Positions 18,843 to 28,527 of a stretch of DNA of 64,000 nucleotides are shown one piece after another; position 1 is the stretch's first letter; the number at the start of each line of letters is the position of its first letter. The position numbers and the translations under genes are program-made. Below the pieces are notes generated by a model. The model did no database searches, had not been told where the DNA came from, and saw only the letters and a list, made by a program, of their open reading frames with translations. Source of the DNA: Pseudomonas rhodesiae (GTDB lineage Bacteria > Pseudomonadota > Gammaproteobacteria > Pseudomonadales > Pseudomonadaceae); the NCBI RefSeq assembly GCF_007858255.1, contig NZ_VFEU01000002.1, positions 452,179-516,178 of the forward strand, written 5' to 3'.

Positions 18843-20948
18843 ATGGAATGCGCTCCACACCACGGCGATGGCAGTTCGGTTCTTCTGGTGGTCGACGACT
18901 ACCCCGAAAACCTGATCAGCATGCGCGCCCTTCTGCAACGCGAGGATTGGCACGTGGTGACCGCCGCGTCCGGCGTGGAAGCGCTGGAATTGCTGCTGCA
19001 GCATGACGTCGATTTGGTATTGCTGGACGTGATGATGCCGGGCATGGACGGTTTTGAAGTCGCCCGCCTGATGCGCGGCAGTCAACGTACGCGCATGACC
19101 CCGATCATTTTTCTGAGTGCCAATGCGCAATCGCCTGCTTCCGTCCTGGAAGGCTATGCCAGCGGCGCCATCGATTACCTGTTCAAGCCTTTCGACCCAC
19201 ATATTCTCAAACCCAAGGTCCAGGCGTTGTTGGAGCACCAGCGCAACCGCCGGGCTTTACAGCGCTTGAGCCACGATCTGGAGTCGGCCCGCGCCTTCAA
19301 TGCCTCGGTGCTCGACAACGCTGCCGAAGGCATCCTGGTGGTCAGCGATGAGGGCGTGATTCAGTACGCCAACCCGGCGATCTCGCGCTTGCTTAACGCC
19401 ACGCACAATGAGCTGCAGGGCCAGCCGTTTCTGAGTTTTCTGCAAAAGCCCCATGTGCCCAGTTGGCAGGATTCGCAGATGTATGCCGGTTACCAAACGG
19501 GCCAGACCTGGCGCCTGCATGATGCCCTGCTGCGCACCGGTCGCGGTCAGCAGGTGCCTGTGGCGTTATCCTGCGCGCCGCTGCCGTCCGAGCAGAAGGC
19601 GATGGTGGTGACGGTGCTGGACATGTCCGAGGTGCGCCACCTGCACCAGCAGCTGGAGTTTCAGGCGGTCACCGACCCACTCACCGGTTTGCTTAATCGC
19701 CGTGGGTTCTATCAAGCCGTGGAAAACAGCCTGTTGCGTGGCGAGCGGGGGGAGCAGTCGCTGGTGCTGCTGTACCTGGACCTCGATGGCTTCAAGAGGG
19801 TCAACGATTCCCTGGGCCATGATGCGGGGGACCGGGTGCTACGCTGGGTCTCGGAACAACTGCAGGGTTGCCTGCGTTCCTACGACATCATCGGACGCAT
19901 GGGCGGTGATGAATTTACCGCTTTGGTGGAGCTGGAGTTTCCGGAGCAGGCGGCAAAAATTTCGGAAAAACTGATCGAACGGGTGTCTGTCTGTCAGCAA
20001 GTCGATGGTTTGGATGTGATGCTCGGCGTGAGTATCGGCATCGCCACGTTTCCGGACTGCGGCGCGGATTTGAATGGTCTGCTGCGTGCGGCCGATATCG
20101 CTATGTACGAAGCCAAACGCGCAGGGCGTCAGCAATATCGCTATTTCGACCAGGAAATGAACGGGCGTGCCCGCTCACGCTTGATGCTCGAAGACAGCGT
20201 GCGCACGGCAATCGAAAATAAAGAGTTCACCCTGGTCTACCAGCCGCAAGTGTCGTTGGAGGATGGGCGCTTGCGCGGCGTGGAAGCCTTGTTGCGCTGG
20301 CAACATCCCAGTGTGGGTGACGTGCCGCCGGGGTTGTTCCTGCCGTTGCTTGAGGAGGCGCGGCTGATCAGCCAATTGAGCGCGTGGATCTATCAGCAGG
20401 TCGCCGCCCAGCGTCATGCCTGGCACAGCACTTTCGATGAAGAGCTGGTGCTGAGCGTGAGCCTGAGCAGCAGCCAGTTCAATATGCCCAACCTGGCCAA
20501 CCAGCTGCAGCAGATGCTGGAGTGCTACGGTTTGAACGGGCGTCAGTTGGAGGTGGAGATCGGCGAGGATTGCCTGATGAGCAACCGCGAGGAGGCCATC
20601 AAGCAACTCAAGCTGTTGCGTCGCATTGGTGTGCGTATCGCCTTGGATGACTTTGGTTCCGGACAGTGTTCCCTGGCCCATCTGCGCGATCTGGAGTTCG
20701 ACACCCTCAAGCTCGATCCGAAATTAGTGGCGCGCCTGCCGGGCTCGGCGCGCGATGCGGCCATGGCCCGTAGCATTATTGAGTTGTGTGCGCATTTTGA
20801 AGTGCTGGTGGTGGCCGAGGGCGTGGAAACCCAAGAGCAGGCCCACTGGCTCAGGGCACACGGCTGTCCGTTCGTTCAAGGGGCATGGGCGGCATTGCCG
20901 TTGATGGCCGAGGAAATGGTCGACTGGTCCCGCACCCGCGTGAGTTGA
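18843..20948 (+). CDS. Response regulator with PAS, GGDEF and EAL domains
   Basis: About 700 residues. From the N-terminus: a receiver domain (LLVVDDYPENL, phospho-acceptor in LVLLDVMMPGMDGF, then FKPFDP), a short coiled linker, a PAS domain (AFNASVLDNAAEGILVV), a diguanylate cyclase domain with intact GGDEF (GRMGGDEFTAL), and an EAL domain (RGVEALLRWQHP). The EAL domain keeps DDFGSGQ, the lysine in DTLKLDP, AEGVET and QG. The usual metal-ligand Asn of the V-N-L-S motif is Ser here (LSVSLSSSQF), which may weaken phosphodiesterase activity. It is therefore likely to make or sense cyclic di-GMP in response to an unlinked kinase. Start choice between GTG 18771, ATG 18831 and ATG 18843 is uncertain. 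Confidence 0.88.
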   Translation: MECAPHHGDGSSVLLVVDDYPENLISMRALLQREDWHVVTAASGVEALELLLQHDVDLVLLDVMMPGMDGFEVARLMRGSQRTRMTPIIFLSANAQSPASVLEGYASGAIDYLFKPFDPHILKPKVQALLEHQRNRRALQRLSHDLESARAFNASVLDNAAEGILVVSDEGVIQYANPAISRLLNATHNELQGQPFLSFLQKPHVPSWQDSQMYAGYQTGQTWRLHDALLRTGRGQQVPVALSCAPLPSEQKAMVVTVLDMSEVRHLHQQLEFQAVTDPLTGLLNRRGFYQAVENSLLRGERGEQSLVLLYLDLDGFKRVNDSLGHDAGDRVLRWVSEQLQGCLRSYDIIGRMGGDEFTALVELEFPEQAAKISEKLIERVSVCQQVDGLDVMLGVSIGIATFPDCGADLNGLLRAADIAMYEAKRAGRQQYRYFDQEMNGRARSRLMLEDSVRTAIENKEFTLVYQPQVSLEDGRLRGVEALLRWQHPSVGDVPPGLFLPLLEEARLISQLSAWIYQQVAAQRHAWHSTFDEELVLSVSLSSSQFNMPNLANQLQQMLECYGLNGRQLEVEIGEDCLMSNREEAIKQLKLLRRIGVRIALDDFGSGQCSLAHLRDLEFDTLKLDPKLVARLPGSARDAAMARSIIELCAHFEVLVVAEGVETQEQAHWLRAHGCPFVQGAWAALPLMAEEMVDWSRTRVS

Positions 20949-20989
20949 ATTGGTTACACTGACGCCCTTCGAATCCTGCCGCGCACGCC

Positions 20990-21490
20990 ATGACTACGCT
21001 GAAATACCTCCAGGCCTACCCTGTCACTCTTCAGGAGCAAGTGCGCCAGATGATCGCCAAGGACCAATTGGGCGCCTATCTGGAGCAGCGTTATCCCGAG
21101 CGCCATGGGGTGCAGAGCGATAAGGCCTTGTATGCCTACGCGCTGGCCTTGAAGCAGGAACACCTGCGCAACGCGCCGGCTATCGCCAAAGTGCTGTTCG
21201 ATAACCGCCTGGACCTGACGCACCGAGCCCTGGGCCTGCACACGACCATTTCCAGGGTGCAGGGCGGCAACCTCAAAGCCAAGAAAGAGATTCGCATCGC
21301 CGCCTTGTTCAAAGAGGCCGCGCCGGAATTTCTGCGCATGATCGTGGTGCATGAGCTGGCGCACTTCAAGGAATCGGACCACAACAAGGCGTTCTACAAA
21401 CTCTGCCAATACATGATGCCGGACTACCATCAGGTGGAATTCGACCTGCGGGTATACCTCACGTATCGCGACCTGCTGGGCAAACCCTGA
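20990..21490 (+). CDS. YgjP-type metallopeptidase-like protein
   Basis: A 166-residue protein with the zinc motif HELAHFKESDHNKAFY (near residue 123): HExxH plus a third histidine five residues later, as in the YgjP/DUF45 metallopeptidase domain. The N-terminal part is helical and charged. Members are putative cytosolic zinc proteases with unclear substrates. It follows the GGDEF/EAL gene by about 40 bases and precedes a small winged-helix protein. Confidence 0.8.
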   Translation: MTTLKYLQAYPVTLQEQVRQMIAKDQLGAYLEQRYPERHGVQSDKALYAYALALKQEHLRNAPAIAKVLFDNRLDLTHRALGLHTTISRVQGGNLKAKKEIRIAALFKEAAPEFLRMIVVHELAHFKESDHNKAFYKLCQYMMPDYHQVEFDLRVYLTYRDLLGKP

Positions 21491-21509
21491 CCGCACAAGG
21501 CCAATGACC

Positions 21510-21806
21510 ATGGATGTGAGCAAGACCAAAAGCAGCTTCTACCGCCGCCTCTACGTGGCCTACCTGATCGACAGCGGCCAGGCCAGCAACGTACCGGCGC
21601 TGACGGAGATGACCGGCATGCCTCGGCGCACGGCCCAGGACACCATTGCCGCGCTCGCCGACCTGGATATCGTGTGTGAGTTCGAACAGGAAGACGGCGC
21701 CCGCAACCATGCCGGGTGTTATCGGATTCGCGATTGGGGCGCGATCGATCGGCGCTGGATCGAAGCCAATCTGGCCTCGATCAAGCGCGTGCTGGGTTAT
21801 CCCTGA
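21510..21806 (+). CDS. Small winged helix-turn-helix protein
   Basis: A 98-residue protein. Residues about 10-60 read as a helix-turn-helix (YVAYLIDSG, NVPALTEMTGMPRRTAQDTI, AALADLDIVCEFEQEDG), followed by a C-terminal region ending WIEANLASIKRVLGYP. It resembles small DNA-binding proteins conserved in Pseudomonas next to YgjP-type genes. A start at 21504 is also possible. It begins 19 bases after the metallopeptidase-like gene, suggesting co-transcription. Target is unknown. Confidence 0.7.
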   Translation: MDVSKTKSSFYRRLYVAYLIDSGQASNVPALTEMTGMPRRTAQDTIAALADLDIVCEFEQEDGARNHAGCYRIRDWGAIDRRWIEANLASIKRVLGYP

Positions 21807-21827
21807 GGTCTTGTTTGATTCACTGGC

Positions 21828-21855
21828 GTCATAGGGGGTAAGCCCCTTCCCGCAG
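21828..21855. repeat. Single degenerate REP
   Basis: CATAGGGGGTAAGCCCCTTCCCGC, half of a REPIN, between convergent genes. Confidence 0.6.
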
Positions 21856-21882
21856 TTGATCGCAGTGCTCTGCATGGCTTTC

Positions 21883-22335
21883 TCAGGCGCGCCGCATGCC
21901 GATATGAGGAATGTCGTCCTCCAGGTATTCCTCTCCCGCCACCACGAAACCATAGCGGCCGTAATAACCCTGCAAATGCGCTTGGGCTGACAGAAATATC
22001 GGCGTATCAGGCCAGATATCTTCAATTTGCTTGAGGGTTTCTTCCATCATCCGGTGCGCCAACCCGGTGCCCCGTGCCGCTGGGGCAATGATCACTCGGC
22101 CGACCACCACGTCACCCCCTTGGGTATCGGGGTCCAGCAGCCGTAGGTAGGCCACCAGCTCGTCATTCTGCCAGCCCATCAGGTGATGGGTGTCGCCGAT
22201 CAAGTCCTGCCCGTCGATATCCTGATAGATGCATTTCTGCTCCACTACGAAGACTTCGTTGCGTAACCGCAGGATGGCGTAGAGCTGATCCTTGCCCAGG
22301 TCATTGTGGTGTTTGCAGACCCAATCAACTGTCAT
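21883..22335 (-). CDS. elaA: ElaA-like GNAT N-acetyltransferase
   Basis: A 150-residue protein beginning MTVDWVCKHHNDLGKDQLYA, with the ElaA-typical segments RNEVFVVEQKCIYQDIDG, the acetyl-CoA-binding strand and loop VGRVIIAPAARGTGLAHRMM, and the tail EYLEDDIPHIGM. Members transfer an acetyl group from acetyl-CoA; the acceptor is unknown. The frame is open to 22422, but the ATG at 22335 matches the family start. It is divergent from the periplasmic-binding-protein gene. Confidence 0.88.
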   Translation of the reverse strand: MTVDWVCKHHNDLGKDQLYAILRLRNEVFVVEQKCIYQDIDGQDLIGDTHHLMGWQNDELVAYLRLLDPDTQGGDVVVGRVIIAPAARGTGLAHRMMEETLKQIEDIWPDTPIFLSAQAHLQGYYGRYGFVVAGEEYLEDDIPHIGMRRA

Positions 22336-22525
22336 GGTGTGTTCTCGAATAGATGTCTGTTCTTGATAGTAAGCGCGACGGGCAACTCTGTCTAAATGGT
22401 CTATTGTGGTGAATGAAATCAATTAGCCATCACTGAGTGCTCTGTTGCCCCGTTTCTTTGTGTAATCTGGGCTACTGTTAACACCTCAGGTATGGCCTGA
22501 GCTAGGCTCGCCAAGGATTTTGAGC

Positions 22526-23263
22526 ATGCCGCGATTTTCTCGTGCCGTTGCTTTAATTGGAGTGTTGTTGCTGGCTCAGCCGGCGTTTGCACAGCGTCTG
22601 CGCCTGGTTGCGGATGCCTGGCCACCGTTTACCGATGCGACCTTGATCAATGGCGGGCTGGCCACCGATATCGTCACCACGGCCCTGGCCCGTGCAGGTT
22701 ATGCCAGTGAATTCGAACAGGTGCCCTGGGCCCGGGCATTGATGGGCGTGGGCGACGGGCGCTATGACGTGCTGATTAACGCCTGGTACGACGACGCCCG
22801 CACGCAACTGGGCGAATTCTCCAATGAATACCTGATCAACCGCGTGCGCTTCATCAAGCGTCGCGACGACCCTATCGACTACCAGACCCTGGAGCAACTG
22901 CACGATTTCCCCATTGCCGTGGTGCGCGGCTATGCCTATTCGGCGGCGTTCGACGGGGACGCGCAACTGCAGAAAGTACCGGTGCATAACTTCGCCATGG
23001 CCGTACGCATGCTGGCGGCGCAGCGGGTGCGGCTGACGGTGGAGGATGAGTATGTGGCGCGCTATTACCTGTCCCGCGAATCGCCCCGGGTGCGCAACGC
23101 CATAGAGTTTTTGCCCAAGCCGCTGAGTGAAAACAGCCTGCACATTTTGGTCAGCCTCAAGCACCCCGAGCATGCGCAGATTGTGGCGGGCTTTGACCGG
23201 GAAATTGCCAAGATGAAAGCCGATGGCAGTTACGAGCGGTTGATGAAGGCCCATGGTATGTAG
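22526..23263 (+). CDS. Periplasmic substrate-binding protein (SBP_bac_3 family)
   Basis: A 245-residue protein with a signal peptide ending in QPAFAQ. The mature part begins RLRLVADAWPPFTD and carries IVTTALARAGYASEF and YDVLINAWY, typical of extracellular solute-binding proteins family 3, which bind amino acids or similar small molecules. There is no adjacent permease or ATPase, so it is an orphan that could act in sensing or as a spare binding protein. The ATG at 22526 has AAGGA eight bases upstream; a TTG at 22520 is too close to it. Confidence 0.8.
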   Translation: MPRFSRAVALIGVLLLAQPAFAQRLRLVADAWPPFTDATLINGGLATDIVTTALARAGYASEFEQVPWARALMGVGDGRYDVLINAWYDDARTQLGEFSNEYLINRVRFIKRRDDPIDYQTLEQLHDFPIAVVRGYAYSAAFDGDAQLQKVPVHNFAMAVRMLAAQRVRLTVEDEYVARYYLSRESPRVRNAIEFLPKPLSENSLHILVSLKHPEHAQIVAGFDREIAKMKADGSYERLMKAHGM

Positions 23264-23279
23264 TGCCTGTGCGGGCCTT

Positions 23280-23354
23280 GTCGGGGGCGAGCCCCCTCCC
23301 ACGGGTGGAGCGTGTGAATCCGATCAATGTGGAAGGGGGCTTGCCCTCGATAGC
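23280..23354. repeat. REPIN
   Basis: TCGGGGGCGAGCCCCCTCCCAC and GTGGAAGGGGGCTTGCCCTCGA in opposite orientation, between convergent genes. Confidence 0.8.
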
Positions 23355-23357
23355 GAC

Positions 23358-25541
23358 CTAAGCCGCGTCGGTGTCCTTGATCAAATGTGCCGCCAGTGTG
23401 CGCAACGGCCCCAGCTGTCGGCAGATCAGCGCCAGTTGCGTTTGCACCAAGCGCTGCCCTTCGTCGATCTCATCCGGCATCTGCTCCAGCTCGGCGGCCA
23501 GGGCTTCTTCGGCGTCGCTCTGGATCGCAATCGGTTGTTTGTTGGCCAGCCCCGTGGCGATTTCGTCAATGCTGGCCGCCAGGCTGTGGCCGGCGCCGTT
23601 GATCAGGTGTTCGCGCACGTCGGCCGGCAGTGCGGTGTCGCGGTGTGCGCCCAGCCCCGACAAATAGCTGAGCAAAGTGTGTGACAGCACCAGGAAGCGA
23701 AAGCCCACGTCGGCTTCTTTGCGAAAGTGCCCCGGCTCCATCAGCATGTTGGCCAAGGTGGTGGACAGCGCCGCATCGGCGTTGTGCGCATTGCGCCTGG
23801 CCAGGCGATAGGCCAGGTCGTCGCTCTTGCCGGCGGCGTACTGCTGCATGATTTGCCGCAGGTAGATGCTGTTGCAGGTCAGGGTGTTGGCCAGCACTTT
23901 GTTCAGGCGCCGGCCCTGCCAGTCCGGCAGAAACAGGAACACCGCCAGCCCCGCGATCAGGCTGCCGATCAACGTATCGAACAGCCGAGGCAGGAACAGC
24001 CCGTAGCCATCGCCCACTTGGTTGAAGCAGAACAGCACCATCAGCGTGATCGCCGCCGTGGCCAGGGTGTAGCGGGTGGTGCGGTTGATAAAGAACACCA
24101 GGCCGGCAGCGATGGCGAACATCGATTGCACCAGCGGGCTGGGGAACAGATCGAACAGCGCCCAGGCCACGGTCAGGCCGATGGCGGTGCCGACGATCCG
24201 TTGGCCCAGTTTGCGCCGGGTGGCGCCGTAGTTGGGTTGGCACACGAACAGCGTCGTGAGGATGATCCAGTAACCCTGGGATGCGTGAATCGCATGCAAG
24301 GTGCCGTAGCCGATGGTCAGCGCCAACGACAGGCGCAACGCATGGCGGAACAGCAATGACGTCGGCGTCAGCTGCGTGCGCAGCCTTGTCCACATTTCCT
24401 TGAGGTTACGCGGCGCACGATCGAGCAGATTGCTGTCGGTAGCGTCGGCCAGGGCGTCGGGGTTGCTGGCGTCGCCGAGCAGGCGGTCGAGGGTCGACAG
24501 GTTGGCCGCCAGGGCGCGCAACGAGCGCAGCAGGCCGCGCCAGGCCGGGTTGCTCTGGATGCGCAGGTGTTCCAGCGAGGCGTTCAGGTCACCGAGGGCT
24601 TCGGCAAAACTGTCGTCGTAGACGAACGGCTGGCGCAACTGGATCGACTCAGCGAGGGCCTGGCAGGCCTTGCCTTGCTGGCGTAACAGGCGCTGGCAGC
24701 GGAACAGCACGTCGCTGTGGAAAAACGCTTCGGCCAGGGCATTGTAGGGATAGTGCGAAGAACTGGCGCGCTCGTGGATGTCCTGGGCCAGAAAGTACAG
24801 CTTCAGATAGCGGCTGACCTTCGAACCCGGGCGACCATTGCCCACGCGGTGCAGGATGATTTCCTTGGCCGCATTCAGCGCAGCGACTACGCGACCATTC
24901 TGCTGGGCCAGTTCCAGGCGACGGGCTTCTACATCCAGTTGGCGGATCGGTTCGAACAGCGACGATTTGAGCTTGAGGTAACGCCCCAACTCGCGAAACA
25001 AACGCGCCAGGCTCTGTTGCACCGGCTGGTTGGAAAACAGCACCTGCCACAACACTGACAACGCGCCATACCAGGCAGCGCCGGCCACCAGCAGCAGTGG
25101 TTCGTGCCAGAAGTCCGACACCGCCCCTCCGCGCTGATCCACACCGATCATGGTGTAAACCGACAGAATCAGCGTCGCCGAGGCAATCGCACCGTAGCGT
25201 TCGCCAAGGGCGCCGAGCATGGTCAGGCAGAAACTCGCCAGCGCCAGGGCAATCGCGAACAGCCAGGGGTAGGGGAACAACAGTTCCACCGACAGCGCGG
25301 CGATGCTGAAACACACCAGGGTCACTGCCAGGGCATTGAGGCGGCCTTGCCAGCTGTCATCGGTCTCGGCCAGAGCACTGGCGATAATCCCCAGGAACAG
25401 CGGGATCAGCAGGGTCATTTCATCCTGATACCAGCACAGCGCCATGCTGCCGGTGAGGGCGATGAACACCCGAACGCTGTAGCTGAATTTATCCAGCGCC
25501 CATAGGCGCCGCATGGACTGCTTGAACGAGGTCGATGACAT
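23358..25541 (-). CDS. yccS: YccS/FUSC-family inner-membrane protein
   Basis: A 727-residue protein with two blocks of hydrophobic helices (about residues 20-160 and 390-510), each followed by a long cytoplasmic region. This is the FUSC/YccS architecture related to aromatic-acid efflux proteins such as AaeB. The N-terminus MSSTSFKQSMRRLWALDKFSYSVRVF, and the second block with HASQGYWIILTTLFVCQPNYG and RRKLGQRIVGTAIGL, are typical. It is probably an efflux or envelope protein; substrate is unknown. The start at 25541 is chosen over 25601 because it begins the conserved basic N-terminus. Confidence 0.85.
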   Translation of the reverse strand: MSSTSFKQSMRRLWALDKFSYSVRVFIALTGSMALCWYQDEMTLLIPLFLGIIASALAETDDSWQGRLNALAVTLVCFSIAALSVELLFPYPWLFAIALALASFCLTMLGALGERYGAIASATLILSVYTMIGVDQRGGAVSDFWHEPLLLVAGAAWYGALSVLWQVLFSNQPVQQSLARLFRELGRYLKLKSSLFEPIRQLDVEARRLELAQQNGRVVAALNAAKEIILHRVGNGRPGSKVSRYLKLYFLAQDIHERASSSHYPYNALAEAFFHSDVLFRCQRLLRQQGKACQALAESIQLRQPFVYDDSFAEALGDLNASLEHLRIQSNPAWRGLLRSLRALAANLSTLDRLLGDASNPDALADATDSNLLDRAPRNLKEMWTRLRTQLTPTSLLFRHALRLSLALTIGYGTLHAIHASQGYWIILTTLFVCQPNYGATRRKLGQRIVGTAIGLTVAWALFDLFPSPLVQSMFAIAAGLVFFINRTTRYTLATAAITLMVLFCFNQVGDGYGLFLPRLFDTLIGSLIAGLAVFLFLPDWQGRRLNKVLANTLTCNSIYLRQIMQQYAAGKSDDLAYRLARRNAHNADAALSTTLANMLMEPGHFRKEADVGFRFLVLSHTLLSYLSGLGAHRDTALPADVREHLINGAGHSLAASIDEIATGLANKQPIAIQSDAEEALAAELEQMPDEIDEGQRLVQTQLALICRQLGPLRTLAAHLIKDTDAA

Positions 25542-25670
25542 GAAGGCTGGAGTCTTCCGGGACGATGCCGCTAAATTGAGGCAGTAAGGACGCCACGGCA
25601 AGCGTGGTGATCACATCTCACCGCAAATTATTCCCCAGGCACACCGCAAATCGGAAGATGGGAGGCTTCG

Positions 25671-26885
25671 TCAGACGTATTGCGCGGCGGCGTAGCCCGA
25701 TGCCCACGCCCACTGGAAGTTAAACCCGCCCAAGTGGCCGGTCACGTCCAGCACTTCCCCAATAAAGTACAGCCCTGGGCTTTTCAGCGACTCCATGGTC
25801 TTGGACGAGACTTCCCGCGTGTCCACACCGCCCAGCGTCACTTCGGCGGTGCGATAGCCCTCAGTGCCGGCGGGCACGAACTGCCAGCTCGACAACTTCT
25901 GCGCGATGTCGGCGACTTCGGCATGGGTGTATTGCTTCATCGGCTTGGACGCGAACCAAGTGTCTGCCAGCAGGTTGGCCATCTTTTTGGTGAAGATCTC
26001 ACCGAGCAGGGTCTTCAACTCGCTGTTCGGTCGCTCGACCTGTTGCTGTTGCAGCCAGGTGTGGGCGTCGTGCTCGGGCAGCAGGTTGATTTCGACCGTA
26101 TCGCCCGGTTCCCAGTATGAGGAAATCTGCAGGATCGCCGGCCCGCTCAGGCCGCGATGGGTAAACAGCAGATTCTCGCGAAAGCTCTGGCCATTGCAGC
26201 TGGCCACACAATCCACGGAGGTGCCGGACAACTCGGTGCACAGCGCCTTGAGCTGATCGGTGATGGTGAACGGCACCAATCCTGCGCGGGTCGGCAGCAG
26301 TTCATGGCCGAACTGCTTGGCCACCTGATAGCCAAAGCCGGTAGCGCCCAGTGTCGGGATAGACAGTCCGCCGGTGGCGATCACCAGGGATTCACAGCGC
26401 AGCTCACCGAGAGTGGTTTGCAACTGATAGCCGCTGTCGAGCTTGGCGATTTCCTGGATGGAGGTGTCCAGGTGCAGGCTTACACCGGTCTGGATGCACT
26501 CATCGAGCAACATGCCGAGGATGTCGCTGGATTTGTTATCACAGAACAGTTGGCCGAGTTTCTTCTCGTGGTACGGCACGCCGTGCTTGGCCACCAGCCC
26601 GATGAAGTCCCATTGGGTGTAACGGGCCAAGGCCGACTTGCAGAAGTGCGCGTTGTGGGACAGGAAGTTAGCCGGCTCGGTGTACATATTGGTGAAGTTA
26701 CAGCGGCCACCGCCGGACATCAGGATCTTCTTGCCGGCCTTGTTTGCATGGTCGATCAACATCACTTTGCGCCCACGACCAGCGGCGGTCAGTGCGCACA
26801 TCAAGCCTGCGGCGCCGGCGCCAATGATCACAACTTCGGTCGAGCGCACAGCAATGTCCTCATAAAAATACGGGTCTGAATGCAA
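25671..26885 (-). CDS. HI0933-family flavoprotein (YhiN-like)
   Basis: A 404-residue FAD protein. The N-terminal dinucleotide-binding motif is VVIIGAGAAGLMCAL, followed by the family hallmark KILMSGGGRCNFTN; later LVIATGGLSIPTLGATG and, near the end, LYFIGEVLDVTGHLGGFNFQWAWASG. Members are NAD(P)/FAD-dependent oxidoreductases of poorly known function. An alternative start at the in-frame internal valine or ATG codons cannot be excluded, because the first 15 residues (MHSDPYFYEDIAVRS) are variable. Confidence 0.88.
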   Translation of the reverse strand: MHSDPYFYEDIAVRSTEVVIIGAGAAGLMCALTAAGRGRKVMLIDHANKAGKKILMSGGGRCNFTNMYTEPANFLSHNAHFCKSALARYTQWDFIGLVAKHGVPYHEKKLGQLFCDNKSSDILGMLLDECIQTGVSLHLDTSIQEIAKLDSGYQLQTTLGELRCESLVIATGGLSIPTLGATGFGYQVAKQFGHELLPTRAGLVPFTITDQLKALCTELSGTSVDCVASCNGQSFRENLLFTHRGLSGPAILQISSYWEPGDTVEINLLPEHDAHTWLQQQQVERPNSELKTLLGEIFTKKMANLLADTWFASKPMKQYTHAEVADIAQKLSSWQFVPAGTEGYRTAEVTLGGVDTREVSSKTMESLKSPGLYFIGEVLDVTGHLGGFNFQWAWASGYAAAQYV

Positions 26886-26893
26886 TCAAAACG

Positions 26894-26919
26894 GTGGGAG
26901 GGGGTAAACCCCCTCCCAC
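26894..26919. repeat. Perfect inverted repeat derived from REP
   Basis: GTGGGAGGGGG and CCCCCTCCCAC around TAAA: a compact hairpin between the HI0933-type gene and dbpA, lacking the usual REP core loop. Confidence 0.7.
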
Positions 26920-26949
26920 ATTGGATATTCATATAGGTCGCAGATCGGG

Positions 26950-28335
<1,386 letters not shown>

Positions 28336-28450
28336 GGGGCGGGCTCTGCAAAAACAAAATGTCGCGCAGTGTAGCAGCCCCCCGTAGGTTTTTTCGCATG
28401 GTTCAGACGAGGGGATGGGGGCAGCGGCAAGTTATAAGCGGCAAGCGGCA

Positions 28451-28512
28451 AGCTTGAAGCTTAAGGCTTGAAGCTTGAAGCTTGAAGCTTGAAGCTTGAA
28501 GCTTGAAGCTTA
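28451..28512. repeat. Tandem 7-bp repeat (AAGCTTG)
   Basis: About seven to eight copies of AAGCTTG in succession, with one variant (TTAAGG) early on, in the gap between dbpA and the MFS gene. Each unit holds AAGCTT, which is self-complementary, so the tract can fold in several registers; copy number is likely variable. Confidence 0.85.
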
Positions 28513-28527
28513 ACGCTCGCAACTGCT

